From the NCBI GenBank assembly GCA_964463505.1, contig CAYXDC010000005.1, positions 29,105 to 93,104 on the forward strand: DNA of 64,000 nt, given 5' to 3'. The first letter of the stretch is position 1. Each line of letters opens with the position of its first letter. Positions 32,950-41,703 of this stretch are shown here, in pieces. The position numbers were made by a program, and so were the translations under genes. The notes beneath the pieces were generated by a model. The model was not told the DNA's origin, did not search any database, and saw only the letters and a list, made by a program, of their open reading frames with translations. The DNA comes from JAJZSS01 sp964463505. GTDB lineage: Bacteria; Chloroflexota; Anaerolineae; Anaerolineales; UBA4823.

Positions 32950-34002
32950 TTATTTACCCAGTATAACCTGCTCCAGAGGGTCTAGCTGCGGGGGCAGCAG
33001 GTGTGGGCTGGGCATGCGGCGCGTGATGCTGTCGGGATCCTTCAACCCGTGACCGGTGCACACTGCCACTACCTGTTGGCCGCGCACTTCGATCTGCGCC
33101 TGGCGCAGGGCAAGCTCCAAACCGGCCAGACCGGCGGCAGATGCGGGCTCCACCCAGATGCCCTCCTGCGCCAAGCGGCGCTGCATGCTCAGGATGGCTT
33201 CATCCTCTACCGCCAGGATCTGCCCGCCGGACTCCTCGGCAGCCTGCAGGGCTTGCTCGCCACGCGCCGGGCGCCCGATGCGAATGGCTGTGGCGATGGT
33301 ATCGGGATGTTCCACGGGATGCCCAAGCACCAATGGCGCCGCGCCAGAAGCCTGGACGCCCAACAGATGCGGCAGGCCGCTGCCCAGGTGCTGGTGGTAT
33401 TGGCGGAAGCCCATCCAATAGGCGGTGATATTACCAGCATTGCCCACTGGCAGGCACAGCCAGTCGGGAGCGCGGCCCAGGCTGTCACATATCTCGAAGG
33501 CAGCGCTCTTCTGGCCCTCCAGCCGGTACGGGTTCAGCGAATTGACCAGGGCAATCGGATGTTTCTCGGAGATGGCCACCACCAGGCTCAGAGCGTCGTC
33601 AAAGGAGCCCTGGATCTGGATCACCTCGGCCCCATACGCGACGGCTCCAGCCAGCTTTCCTACCGCCACCTGACCTTCGGGGATCAACACGATGGCGCGC
33701 AACCCACAGCGAGCCGCGTAAGCGGCGGCCGAGGCGGCGGTATTGCCCGTCGAAGCACAGATCACTGCTTTGGCGCCGCGCCCCACCGCCTCGCTGATGG
33801 CGGCTGTCATTCCCCGGTCTTTGAAAGAGCCAGTCGGGTTCATGCCCTCATACTTGACCCATAAATCACAGTCGCCCAGTTCTCTTCCCAGACGAGGCAC
33901 GGGGATGAGGGGGGTGTCTCCTTCGAGCAGGGTGATTTCTCGGGTATGGGCAGGTAGATCTAAAAAAGGGCGATAACGGGACAAAATGCCGGCGGAGGCC
34001 AT
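32950..34002 (-). CDS. thrC: Threonine synthase
   Basis: A 350-residue PLP enzyme that turns O-phosphohomoserine into threonine. The PLP lysine is in GMNPTGSFKDRGMT, followed by CASTGNTAASAAAYAARCGL, and the phosphate-binding PVGNAGNITAYWMGF. Length matches the short bacterial/archaeal-type ThrC. AGGAG precedes ATG at 34002. It is probably monocistronic; threonine aldolase, which uses the product, lies at 42.7 kb but is not linked. Confidence 0.94.
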   Translation of the reverse strand: MASAGILSRYRPFLDLPAHTREITLLEGDTPLIPVPRLGRELGDCDLWVKYEGMNPTGSFKDRGMTAAISEAVGRGAKAVICASTGNTAASAAAYAARCGLRAIVLIPEGQVAVGKLAGAVAYGAEVIQIQGSFDDALSLVVAISEKHPIALVNSLNPYRLEGQKSAAFEICDSLGRAPDWLCLPVGNAGNITAYWMGFRQYHQHLGSGLPHLLGVQASGAAPLVLGHPVEHPDTIATAIRIGRPARGEQALQAAEESGGQILAVEDEAILSMQRRLAQEGIWVEPASAAGLAGLELALRQAQIEVRGQQVVAVCTGHGLKDPDSITRRMPSPHLLPPQLDPLEQVILGK

Positions 34003-34121
34003 AGGTTCTCCTGTTGTTCAGTATAATGGGCGTTAATCCCAAAGCACGACCAAATGATACTATGCTTTGAGAAGCGCCTGGTGCGTATATCAGCCCTACG
34101 ACCGAAAATCAGGGAGCAGCC

Positions 34122-35027
34122 ATGGGTGACAGAGATAAAAAACGCACGCGTACCGGCACCAGCGCCTTTGGAACGCCGGGACGCGTGAGCCACGATGCCA
34201 GCCGTTTTTACCAGAGTCGTTTGTATGAAGGGCTACGACCGGATGCGGCAGACTTTGCCGTGGAATCAGAACTTCCTGTGACGAGCCAGAATCGCATATT
34301 TTGTAAATCCAGCGAGGCCATGCTGGAGCTACCCGATAACAGTGTGCATTTGATAGTCACGTCGCCACCCTACAATGCCTCCAAAGAATATGACGAGGAT
34401 CTGAACTTGGAGGAATACCTGGCGTTATTGGAGCGGGTCTGGCATGAGACCTATCGGACACTTGCACCAGGCGGGCGGGCGTGTATCAACGTGGCTAATC
34501 TGGGACGCAAGCCTTATATTCCGCTGCACTCTCTGATCATCAACCAGATGGTGGAGCTTGGCTATCGTATGCGTGGAGAAATCATCTGGAATAAGGCTGC
34601 CAGCGCCAGCCCTTCTACTGCCTGGGGAAGCTGGCAGTCTGCCTCGAACCCTGTGCTGCGTGATGTGCACGAATATATTCTGGTTTTTTCTAAAGACACC
34701 TACAAGCGCAGTGGGGCAGGTCGGGTGAGCACGATTGAGAAGGCAGATTTCCTGGAATGGACGAAGAGCGTGTGGACATTTCCGGCGGTCTCAGCGAAAA
34801 AGGTCGGACATCCGGCACCGTTTCCTGAGGAGCTGCCTAACCGGCTGATCCAACTGTATACCTTTGAGGGGGATGTGGTGCTGGATCCTTTTGCTGGCTC
34901 GGGGACGACCTGCCTGGCAGCGCTGACGGCGAAGCGCATCTACGTGGGCTATGATACCAACCCGGAATATGTGCAGCTGGCAGAAAAGCGTCTGGCAGAT
35001 AGATTACATAAAAGCCAGGCAAGCTGA
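34122..35027 (+). CDS. Orphan DNA methyltransferase (beta class, SPPY)
   Basis: A 301-residue DNA-cytosine-N4 or adenine-N6 methyltransferase. The catalytic motif TSPPYNASKEYDED (motif IV) comes first and the SAM motif LDPFAGSGTT (motif I) near the C terminus, the order of the beta class. SPPY is more typical of N4-cytosine enzymes, DPPY of N6-adenine. The first 55 residues are basic and poorly conserved-looking. No restriction gene is adjacent, so it may be a solitary regulatory methylase. GGGAG precedes ATG at 34122. Confidence 0.9.
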   Translation: MGDRDKKRTRTGTSAFGTPGRVSHDASRFYQSRLYEGLRPDAADFAVESELPVTSQNRIFCKSSEAMLELPDNSVHLIVTSPPYNASKEYDEDLNLEEYLALLERVWHETYRTLAPGGRACINVANLGRKPYIPLHSLIINQMVELGYRMRGEIIWNKAASASPSTAWGSWQSASNPVLRDVHEYILVFSKDTYKRSGAGRVSTIEKADFLEWTKSVWTFPAVSAKKVGHPAPFPEELPNRLIQLYTFEGDVVLDPFAGSGTTCLAALTAKRIYVGYDTNPEYVQLAEKRLADRLHKSQAS

Positions 35028-35037
35028 CGAATCAAGC

Positions 35038-35664
35038 TCAGCCTATCCGGTCGCAAAAGCGCTGGCGCGAGGGGGCATCCAGAGATTCCAGCAAACCATT
35101 AAATTCGTGTGCGGTACGCTTTATGGCCGCCTGGACGGCAAAGGCGAAGCATGGACCACGCCCTGGATGATCCAGATTCATACTGGCATGGGTGCCGGCA
35201 GGGATATGGCTGCTAAAGCGATCAGCGATGCCTGGCAGCAGATGAAGCAGGATTTCCCATCCCCAGTGCACCTGTCCAGAACGCAGTCCGGGGTTATTCA
35301 AGATAGCTGGTTCGAGGGGATCGATTTCCTCAGGCAGGCTGGTGGGGTGAGCTTCCAGGTAGAGCTGGGTGTAGTTGGAATGGGCGTAGAAATCCTGCGC
35401 AGCATGGCTGAGGCGCCCGAAAGCCTGCCTGGCCTTGACGAGGTCGCCATCCAGCAGGGCCGATTGCGCCAGGCAGCGCTGAGCGGCGAGGTAGGTTTCC
35501 CCGGCTTGAAAGCGATTGTCGTCAAAATGGTATTCGGGGTGGAAGAGCAGACCGGTCAGCCCATCCTGCATTAAATTGCCGCGCACGACAGACTGTAACG
35601 CCCGCTGGCTGAGATGAGGCCTTAATGCAGTTTCGGTGATCTGAATATGATAGTGGGCTTTCAC
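35038..35664 (-). CDS. HET-C-like / phospholipase C-like helical protein
   Basis: A 208-residue protein. HYHIQITETALRPHLSQRAL at the N terminus, EYHFDDNRFQ and AAQDFYAHSNYTQLYLEAHP match the HET-C/zinc-dependent phospholipase C-like pattern, with several His/Asp residues that could bind metal. The substrate and partner are unknown. GTG at 35664 is used as start; the gene follows the ComEA-like gene by 10 nt on the same strand and ends 10 nt from the converging DNA methyltransferase. Confidence 0.65.
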   Translation of the reverse strand: MKAHYHIQITETALRPHLSQRALQSVVRGNLMQDGLTGLLFHPEYHFDDNRFQAGETYLAAQRCLAQSALLDGDLVKARQAFGRLSHAAQDFYAHSNYTQLYLEAHPTSLPEEIDPLEPAILNNPGLRSGQVHWGWEILLHLLPGIADRFSSHIPAGTHASMNLDHPGRGPCFAFAVQAAIKRTAHEFNGLLESLDAPSRQRFCDRIG

Positions 35665-35674
35665 GCCAGGCTAA

Positions 35675-36265
35675 TCAGGGTACAGGATTGATGGTGATCA
35701 GCCCTTTGATTTGCTCAAAGGTGACCGGGCCGATCCCATCTGCGTTCTGGATTGCATCGAGGGTCGTGAAGGGTCCGTTGGCCTGCCGATAATCCAGAAT
35801 GCGCGGGGCGATCACTGGGCCAATCTCGGGCAGGCTTTCTAATTCTTCCAGTGTGGCAGTATTGATATTCACCGGACCAGTCTCGATAATCGAGCCGCTG
35901 CGGGTATCAGGGCTGGGGGTGGAATCCGTTTCGTCTAGCGCAGGCGAGTTTAACTCAGCTTCGTATGGGATGGTCACCAGGCTGCCGTCTGTGAGCGGCG
36001 CGGCCAGATTAATCTGGCTGGCGTCGGCCTCCGCCAACAACCCTCCAGCCGCTTGTACGGCGTCGTTCAAGCGGCTACCAGGAGAAAATTGATATACTCC
36101 AGGTTGATGAACTGCTCCAACGATTTGCACGAACAGCGGGACTGGCGTTGGGGCAGGCAGCAACCGGATCGGGGCTCCGCGGGCAGGCCGGCTGATCAGA
36201 TACACAATACTGGTTCCCAATAATCCGCACAACACTCCGAACAAAATGGACTGCCAGGTTTTCAT
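35675..36265 (-). CDS. comEA: ComEA-like DNA-binding protein (SLBB plus helix-hairpin-helix)
   Basis: A 196-residue membrane-anchored protein: one N-terminal membrane helix, a short Pro-rich linker, an SLBB domain (VQIVGAVHQPGVYQFSPG; LNDAVQAAGG) and a C-terminal double HhH (VNINTATLEELESLPEIGPV; ADGIGPVTFEQIKG). ComEA binds incoming double-stranded DNA during natural competence. No comEC is next to it in this window. GAGG lies 8 nt before ATG at 36265. Name given by domain order; competence itself is untested. Confidence 0.9.
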   Translation of the reverse strand: MKTWQSILFGVLCGLLGTSIVYLISRPARGAPIRLLPAPTPVPLFVQIVGAVHQPGVYQFSPGSRLNDAVQAAGGLLAEADASQINLAAPLTDGSLVTIPYEAELNSPALDETDSTPSPDTRSGSIIETGPVNINTATLEELESLPEIGPVIAPRILDYRQANGPFTTLDAIQNADGIGPVTFEQIKGLITINPVP

Positions 36266-36284
36266 GCATCACCCTCGCCGGGTT

Positions 36285-36400
36285 GAATCAAAACCCGAAC
36301 CATGAAGTTTGGCCTTGCCTGCTGTGGTATCAATAGGGTGACTTGAAACGTTCGTCACCCTCAGTAGCGACGCAGGCCAAACTCCACGCTCGTATAAAGA
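36285..36400 (-). ncRNA. Candidate structured leader between S1 gene and comEA
   Basis: The 160-nt gap can fold on the minus strand with GTTTGGCC pairing GGCCAAAC as outer stem, GGGTGAC pairing GTCACCC as inner hairpin and a third GGGTT/AACCC hairpin near comEA. It could be a terminator for the S1 gene or a leader RNA of comEA. I do not recognise a known family. Confidence 0.35.
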
Positions 36401-36424
36401 CTAAAATTTGACGGTCCGGAGGCG

Positions 36425-37426
36425 CTAGGATAATAGCGCCAGCTCCGGATTATCCTCCAGGCACAGGCTGAGACCAAGGCGCTGCCGCGGACCATCTACA
36501 TGCAGCACGCGCACCTGTACCTGCTGGCCCTCTTGTAGGAGATCTGCCGGAGAAGCCAGGTTTTCTCCCGGACAGATTTCAGAAATATGAATCAGGCCAT
36601 CCAGCCCTTCTTCCAGGCGGGCAAAGGCGCCAAAGGGCACGATGCTGGTGACTGTGGCAGGGATCAGCTGTCCTGGATGATAGCGTTCCTCAGCCGTCTC
36701 CCACGGGTTGGGATACATGCGTTTCAGGCTCAAAGCCACACGAGCGCGCTCGCGATCCACCTGAATGACATATACATTCACATCACAGCCCAGCTTGACC
36801 ACATCGCGTGGATGGCGCACGCGCCCCCAAGAGATCTCAGAGACATGGATAAGTCCTTCTACCCCACCCAGGTCAACAAACACACCGAAATCAGTGATAT
36901 TGGTGACGGTCCCCGGAATGCACTGACCGTGGCTCAGATTGCTAAGCAGCACATTGCGACTGCCTGGTTTTGATAAGGCAGCGCGCTCTGAGAATACGAC
37001 TCTGCCCCGACCCTGATCGCATTCGATGACTTTGAGCGCCAGCACCCGGTCAACATAACCAGCCAACCAGCTTTCTTGCTCACTTTCGGCGACATCCTCC
37101 GGCATTTCGACCAGATGTGAAATTGGTACAAAGCCCTGCAGGGTGTCATCTTCGACGAGCAAGCCCCCGCGATTGTAGCCGGTAACGCGCATCTCTATGG
37201 TCTGGTCCATGCCGTAAAGACCCTCGGCTCTTTCCCAATCCAGCAATGCGTTTTCGATACACTGGCGTTGAACAACAGACTTGCTGAGATACCCAACCGA
37301 ATCAACAGATTTTTGTGGATGCAGTAAAGCGCCAGCTTCGTCTTCTGCCATCACGGCCTCCCACCAGGAATCATCCATAGGTGGAGGCCCCCCTTGATTT
37401 TCGCGATAATAGTCTTTTTTCACCAT
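36425..37426 (-). CDS. S1-domain RNA-binding protein (RpsA-like)
   Basis: A 333-residue protein with at least three S1 motifs in the second two thirds: an incomplete one (MRVTGYNRGGLLVED...GFVPISHL), a clear one (GTVTNITDFGVFVDLGG; GLIHVSEISW) and another (ATVTSIVPFGAFARLEEG; GLIHISEI). It resembles ribosomal protein S1 but is shorter, as in many Gram-positive-type lineages. ATG at 37426 lies 10 nt after AGGAG. It follows the 7TM-GAF gene by 30 nt. The stop is TAG. Confidence 0.9.
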   Translation of the reverse strand: MVKKDYYRENQGGPPPMDDSWWEAVMAEDEAGALLHPQKSVDSVGYLSKSVVQRQCIENALLDWERAEGLYGMDQTIEMRVTGYNRGGLLVEDDTLQGFVPISHLVEMPEDVAESEQESWLAGYVDRVLALKVIECDQGRGRVVFSERAALSKPGSRNVLLSNLSHGQCIPGTVTNITDFGVFVDLGGVEGLIHVSEISWGRVRHPRDVVKLGCDVNVYVIQVDRERARVALSLKRMYPNPWETAEERYHPGQLIPATVTSIVPFGAFARLEEGLDGLIHISEICPGENLASPADLLQEGQQVQVRVLHVDGPRQRLGLSLCLEDNPELALLS

Positions 37427-37456
37427 TAAACCCAATCTCCTGGGATGAACAATGGT

Positions 37457-39379
37457 CTATTTGGTAGCTGCCTCTCGAACTGGCACAGCTTGTTTGCGGG
37501 CTTCCTGTTCCATTTCGGCGATCACATTAGCCACTGCCTCTACCGCAATACGTTGTTTGCGATATAAGTCGGCTTCAGACATCGCCAGCCGTAGGGCGAT
37601 CTCACGCACTTTACGGCCTTCCATGAATTTCATTTCAAGTATATTATATAAAATCCATTCAGCGGTAAACCTCCTTTCTCCCACTGGACGTGTGTGTTCA
37701 ATAGCCTGGCGTAGAATCGTGCGTAACGCGTTGGTGGGGTTATCCTGGTTTTCTTTGATTTCATTTTGAACGATACTTAAATCCATTAATGGGTTTTCGG
37801 TCAGCTTTGGACCGCCCCAATAGTGGGTCAGGGCATCCTTTACCCATTGGGTCAGGCCAGGCCCATTCAGGTCGAGGGTATTGGTCGCCAACACCTCACT
37901 GCCATCGTAGCGTGCTGCGGCGCGCAGCCTCTGGATCATATCCATCTGGGGCGTCATTTCTTCCAGGGTGCTGAACACCTGTTGTTGGCGTTGGCGATCA
38001 AGCAGGGCCATACTGGCGCGTTGAGCCAGGATTGCCAGTGCTTCAGACTGCTCACTATCCAGGATCTGGTCGGTTTTGCGCAAGACACCCACCAACCCAA
38101 CCAGCTTATTGGTAAGCTGAGTCTTGTCGTAAAGCGGCAGCAACCAGTAATCTCCCCAGGCGAAAAGTTCTTCTTTAAGTCCGTTTTGGGAGAATTCACG
38201 CAATATTAGCTCTGGAAGCTGATCTGGATCCAGGTTTGGCTCACCGCCGGTGGTGATGAATAAATCCAATCCTCCCGGGCTGAGGCCGGCTAAGAATGCT
38301 TTTTGTACTTGCAAACGATCCGCAACCGCAGTCAGAATGGCTTCCAGGAATTGGTGCAGGTCACTGCGCGTCAGCAAGCGCTCCTCAAGAGACTGTAGCA
38401 TTTCGATATCGCTGCGGTCTTTTCCATAAAACAGCCAGCGTTCCCAAACTGGCGCGACCAGGGTGACCAGGTGTTCCATAATAAGCACGGTAAATACCAT
38501 GGCAACTGGCACAAATGGATTATAGGGTAGACCAAAGGAGAGCCCTGTCCGGCGGATAATGGTGGTTACGGCAAGAACCGTGGAGGCTGTTACCGGGCCA
38601 CGCATTAACCATTTGAATAAGCGGCGTTTTACTACCCGGTCGGGCCAGGGAACACCAAAAAAGGCTACCGCATAAGCCATCACAATCAATAAGACTGAGA
38701 CCAACAGGTTGCTGATGGTGAGCGTAGCCCAAAAAAATAAGGTGTGCTGGGCGGCAAATCCTGATCCAAAGAGCAGATAAGGGTAGGAGCCCAGGGCAGG
38801 GGCCAGCGCTCCGGCCATTAGATAGCTCATGCGCCGGCGGCTGGAGCTGGCGACCGTGCGTTGGTAGGCGCGGTAAAAGTTTACCCATGACCAGGCGATC
38901 ACAAAGACATAGTACAGAGTGAAAAACAAGGTCAAACGCGTGCGTTCCAGGTGTGGGGCAGGCTCAGCGTTGGCGTTCAGGGGGCCGACCAACAGCAGGG
39001 TTGGTAAGGTGATCAGGAAGGCAACTGCGACAAGGTAATTTAAACGTACGGCCAGGCGCCGCCGTCCACGCGATGGTCTTCCGGTTGTCGCCAGGACAGC
39101 ATCCGATAAGTGTAAATAAGCGGCGGGCAGGAAGATAATTCCCACCCACTGCAGACGCAAGGCGACGCCGAGCATTTCTGAGGAGGAGGCGACATTGCCG
39201 ATCGACTCGGCTACGAAAACGATGACCACGCACAACATAATGATCGCGAAAGAGCGAGTCACGCGGTCGCGCAGATTGAAGCTTAGAGCATATAGGAGCA
39301 ATGAAAACGCAGTAATGGCAATGCCCGCCGTGAGCAGGTCATTGAGCGTTTCTAGAGCTATTTGGATTAGTGCGCTCAT
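37457..39379 (-). CDS. 7TM sensor with GAF domain and C-terminal HTH, no kinase
   Basis: A 640-residue protein. Residues 1-300 contain about eight membrane helices resembling the N-terminal 7TM module of histidine kinases. Residues about 345-480 read as a GAF domain (LEERLLTRSDLHQFLEAIL; LLPLYDKTQLTNKLVGLVG). The remaining 150 residues lack the H-box and ATPase motifs and end in a helical segment with VREIALRLAMSEADLYRKQR that looks like a DNA-binding HTH. It may be a one-component membrane-bound regulator. It starts upstream of the S1 gene on the same strand. Confidence 0.75.
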   Translation of the reverse strand: MSALIQIALETLNDLLTAGIAITAFSLLLYALSFNLRDRVTRSFAIIMLCVVIVFVAESIGNVASSSEMLGVALRLQWVGIIFLPAAYLHLSDAVLATTGRPSRGRRRLAVRLNYLVAVAFLITLPTLLLVGPLNANAEPAPHLERTRLTLFFTLYYVFVIAWSWVNFYRAYQRTVASSSRRRMSYLMAGALAPALGSYPYLLFGSGFAAQHTLFFWATLTISNLLVSVLLIVMAYAVAFFGVPWPDRVVKRRLFKWLMRGPVTASTVLAVTTIIRRTGLSFGLPYNPFVPVAMVFTVLIMEHLVTLVAPVWERWLFYGKDRSDIEMLQSLEERLLTRSDLHQFLEAILTAVADRLQVQKAFLAGLSPGGLDLFITTGGEPNLDPDQLPELILREFSQNGLKEELFAWGDYWLLPLYDKTQLTNKLVGLVGVLRKTDQILDSEQSEALAILAQRASMALLDRQRQQQVFSTLEEMTPQMDMIQRLRAAARYDGSEVLATNTLDLNGPGLTQWVKDALTHYWGGPKLTENPLMDLSIVQNEIKENQDNPTNALRTILRQAIEHTRPVGERRFTAEWILYNILEMKFMEGRKVREIALRLAMSEADLYRKQRIAVEAVANVIAEMEQEARKQAVPVREAATK

Positions 39380-39410
39380 AACAATAAATCGATCCGGTGA
39401 ACCAGGAGAT

Positions 39411-39463
39411 CAAAAATGGTTTGTTGCCGCAGGAGGTTACCATGAACCCTGCGTGGCAAACCG
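39411..39463 (-). terminator. Terminator downstream of the GNAT gene
   Basis: On the minus strand, arms at 39463-39449 and 39432-39417 pair over about 14 bp with small bulges. They are followed by AUUUUUG (39417-39411). It separates the GNAT gene from the 7TM gene. Confidence 0.65.
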
Positions 39464-39468
39464 TTGTC

Positions 39469-40008
39469 TTATCTCAGCGATTTAGCAAAAAAGAGCGCGA
39501 TATCATGATTGGTATAGTAACGATCATTGTAACCGCAAAAATCAAAACCCAGCTTGTGCGCCAACTGAATGGCAGGATAATTTTTGGGCTGCATCTCTAA
39601 GGTCAGGTAGCGAGTGTTATGTTCGCTCCCCCATTCCTGAGCGCCCAGGATGAGGGAGCTGCCAATCCCCTGGCGGCGAACACGCCGCCGGACGGCCAGA
39701 TCGGTGACCCAGGTTGTGCGAGGGACGAGATCTAATCGCAAACTGGCATAACCTACTGGCTCTCCTTCCAGAAGGGCGACTAAGACGCCTGAGCAGCTTG
39801 CCCAGTCGTCAAGCTGGCTGGATACTGGGCGTGGGTACTCCACACGCACCGAGCGCGGCAGGCGCACCTCCTGGAAAGTAATCCCCATGCGTTTTTCGTC
39901 GGGCTGTATTTCCATCTGCCAGACGTATTCCGTGGTGTAGTTATGGTCCAGAGCTGCCAGTTCTGGGATATCATCAGCCGTCGCAGCGCGGATTTCAATT
40001 TCGGGCAT
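39469..40008 (-). CDS. GNAT-family N-acetyltransferase
   Basis: A 179-residue GNAT acetyltransferase. The acetyl-CoA-binding motif A is DLAVRRRVRRQGIGSSLI (pattern R/QxxGxG/A). Motif B is seen in NYPAIQLAHKLGFDFCGYND. The family transfers acetyl groups from acetyl-CoA to amines; the acceptor cannot be told. It is the last gene of a short minus-strand pair with the membrane protein upstream (gap 27 nt). Confidence 0.9.
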   Translation of the reverse strand: MPEIEIRAATADDIPELAALDHNYTTEYVWQMEIQPDEKRMGITFQEVRLPRSVRVEYPRPVSSQLDDWASCSGVLVALLEGEPVGYASLRLDLVPRTTWVTDLAVRRRVRRQGIGSSLILGAQEWGSEHNTRYLTLEMQPKNYPAIQLAHKLGFDFCGYNDRYYTNHDIALFFAKSLR

Positions 40009-40035
40009 ACTGTCACCTTTTCCAATAAGCGATTT

Positions 40036-40740
40036 TCAGGGCACAGCGGTTTCAGAGGTCGCGATTACCTGTACCTGCACCACACATGAGGCGCTGGCGC
40101 GCGCCTCATTGTCTACAACCACCAGTCCCAACTGGTACGTGCCGGGGAATAAACGCCGCGTATCCCACAAGCCCAGGGGTTCTTCAATTTTAACTTCATT
40201 TCCCGCCAGGATCGTCTGCCAGATGTTCTCCTCGGGACGTTTCATTTCAATTTTATAAAAACCAAAGTTCAAGATGTCAGCCGTCCCGAGCACTTCCACT
40301 ACTTCACTCACCGTCTGGCCTTCTGCGGGTGAGATGATCATGATACTCCCTGGCTCACAGGCGCTGGCCCCAGTTGGCGTCTGAGTTGGCGTAGGGGTAA
40401 TCTGACCGGGCTCCAAGGTAGCAGCAGATGCTGGCAGGGTCGTGGTCGGGGTCGCCAGAAGGTTCAGCGTGGGTGTAGACAGCGGATTGGCGCCAGGAAT
40501 GGTAGGCGTTACAAAGCTCACCAACATGAATTCTGCCACTGCCAGGCCCAATATCAGCACCAGCATCCCTGTAGCCAGGTTCAATCGTCCCTGGGCACTG
40601 TCTCGTTCCAGGCCAAACCCCGCATCCTGCAGCTCTTGCCAGGCCAGGATAAATTTACGTATGTAAAACAATCCCCCCAACCCAAGAAGCAGATATATCC
40701 ACGCCTCGAAGGCGCGCACAAAACTGAGCGCTTCTTCCAT
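40036..40740 (-). CDS. Membrane-anchored protein with Thr/Pro linker and Ig-like domain
   Basis: A 234-residue protein. Two membrane helices (about 12-32 and 55-77) are followed by a Thr/Pro-rich linker (about 80-130) and a C-terminal beta domain of about 95 residues (SIMIISPAEGQTVSEVVEV and GTYQLGLVVVDNEARA), which resembles Ig-like folds. I do not recognise a named family. The linker style matches the lipoproteins at 12-22 kb, so it is probably displayed on the outside. GGAGAGGC precedes ATG at 40740. Confidence 0.65.
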   Translation of the reverse strand: MEEALSFVRAFEAWIYLLLGLGGLFYIRKFILAWQELQDAGFGLERDSAQGRLNLATGMLVLILGLAVAEFMLVSFVTPTIPGANPLSTPTLNLLATPTTTLPASAATLEPGQITPTPTQTPTGASACEPGSIMIISPAEGQTVSEVVEVLGTADILNFGFYKIEMKRPEENIWQTILAGNEVKIEEPLGLWDTRRLFPGTYQLGLVVVDNEARASASCVVQVQVIATSETAVP

Positions 40741-40806
40741 GCCTCTCCGGAGATGGGGCTAATCCACAGTACTAACTACTCAAGACCTGGAGCCCTCCGT
40801 CTCATC

Positions 40807-41643
40807 CTAAATTCGGCGTAAGACGCCGTTAATCACCGCAATAAGTTTGGGTACGATTTGCTGACCGGCTTCCAGAACTTCTTCATGGGTGGTAAGTGTG
40901 TTCCCGTCCAGGTTGGCCTTGTTGCTAATGCCTGATATACCCAAAACGCGGGTACCACCATGCCGAGCAACCGTCACTTCGGGGACTGTGGACATGCCTA
41001 CTGCATCTGCACCGCTGCTGCGCAGGAAACGTAGATCGGCAGGGGTCTCAAAGGATGGCCCCGCCAGACACACGTACACGCCTTCGTGCAGCTTGATTTC
41101 CGATTCATTGGCTGCCTGGCGCGCAAGGGTTGCCAATTGGCGGTCGTAGGCCTGCCCCATGTCTGGGAAGCGCAGCCCCAACTCGTCCAGGTTCGGGCCG
41201 CGTAGCGGGGTGAGGCCCGCCATGCCGATCAGGTTAAGATGATCTACGATGAGCATCAGATCACCCGGTTCAAAAGCCGGGTTTACTGCCCCGGCAGCAT
41301 TAGTGACGAAAAGCATTTCAATCCCCAGTCGCTGCATCACGCGGATGGGTAAACCAACCTGGGCCATGGAATAGCCTTCATAGTAGTGCACACGCCCTTG
41401 CATGACCAGCACTGGCTGACCTTGTAAGGTACCGTTGACCAGCTGCCCCTGGTGGCCAATTACGGTCGAAACCGGCCAATCTCGAATTTCACCATACGGG
41501 ATTTTCACCTGACCTTCCACGGCCTCTGCCAAAGAGCCTAATCCTGAACCGAGGATCAGGCCAACGCGCGGAGCGTTGATCAATTTGGGGCGGATGGATT
41601 GAGCGATCTGGTCAATTTCTGGGAGGGTGAAGCTTTCTTTCAT
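40807..41643 (-). CDS. punA: Purine nucleoside phosphorylase (PNP, trimeric type)
   Basis: A 278-residue PNP of the trimeric (mammalian-like) type that splits inosine and guanosine with phosphate. Motifs: GLILGSGLGSLA, GRVHYYEGY, FVTNAAGAVNP, GPSFETPADLRFL, and GADAVGMSTVPEV with the substrate Glu/Asn region ISNKAN. It is a salvage enzyme. It lies 61 nt after the degenerate recombinase gene on the same strand. ATG at 41643 is used. Confidence 0.95.
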   Translation of the reverse strand: MKESFTLPEIDQIAQSIRPKLINAPRVGLILGSGLGSLAEAVEGQVKIPYGEIRDWPVSTVIGHQGQLVNGTLQGQPVLVMQGRVHYYEGYSMAQVGLPIRVMQRLGIEMLFVTNAAGAVNPAFEPGDLMLIVDHLNLIGMAGLTPLRGPNLDELGLRFPDMGQAYDRQLATLARQAANESEIKLHEGVYVCLAGPSFETPADLRFLRSSGADAVGMSTVPEVTVARHGGTRVLGISGISNKANLDGNTLTTHEEVLEAGQQIVPKLIAVINGVLRRI

Positions 41644-41703
41644 CCAAATCTCCTGATGTGCTGCAGCGATCGTGGTCCAATCAAATGCGGTTGGCGAATA
41701 CAG

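Noticed and set aside
33001..33864. 287-residue open frame on the plus strand
   Set aside because: Antisense to threonine synthase; low-complexity, no recognisable domain.
36285..36310. tRNA T-arm-like GGTTCG sequence
   Set aside because: The remainder cannot fold into a cloverleaf and no acceptor stem pairs.
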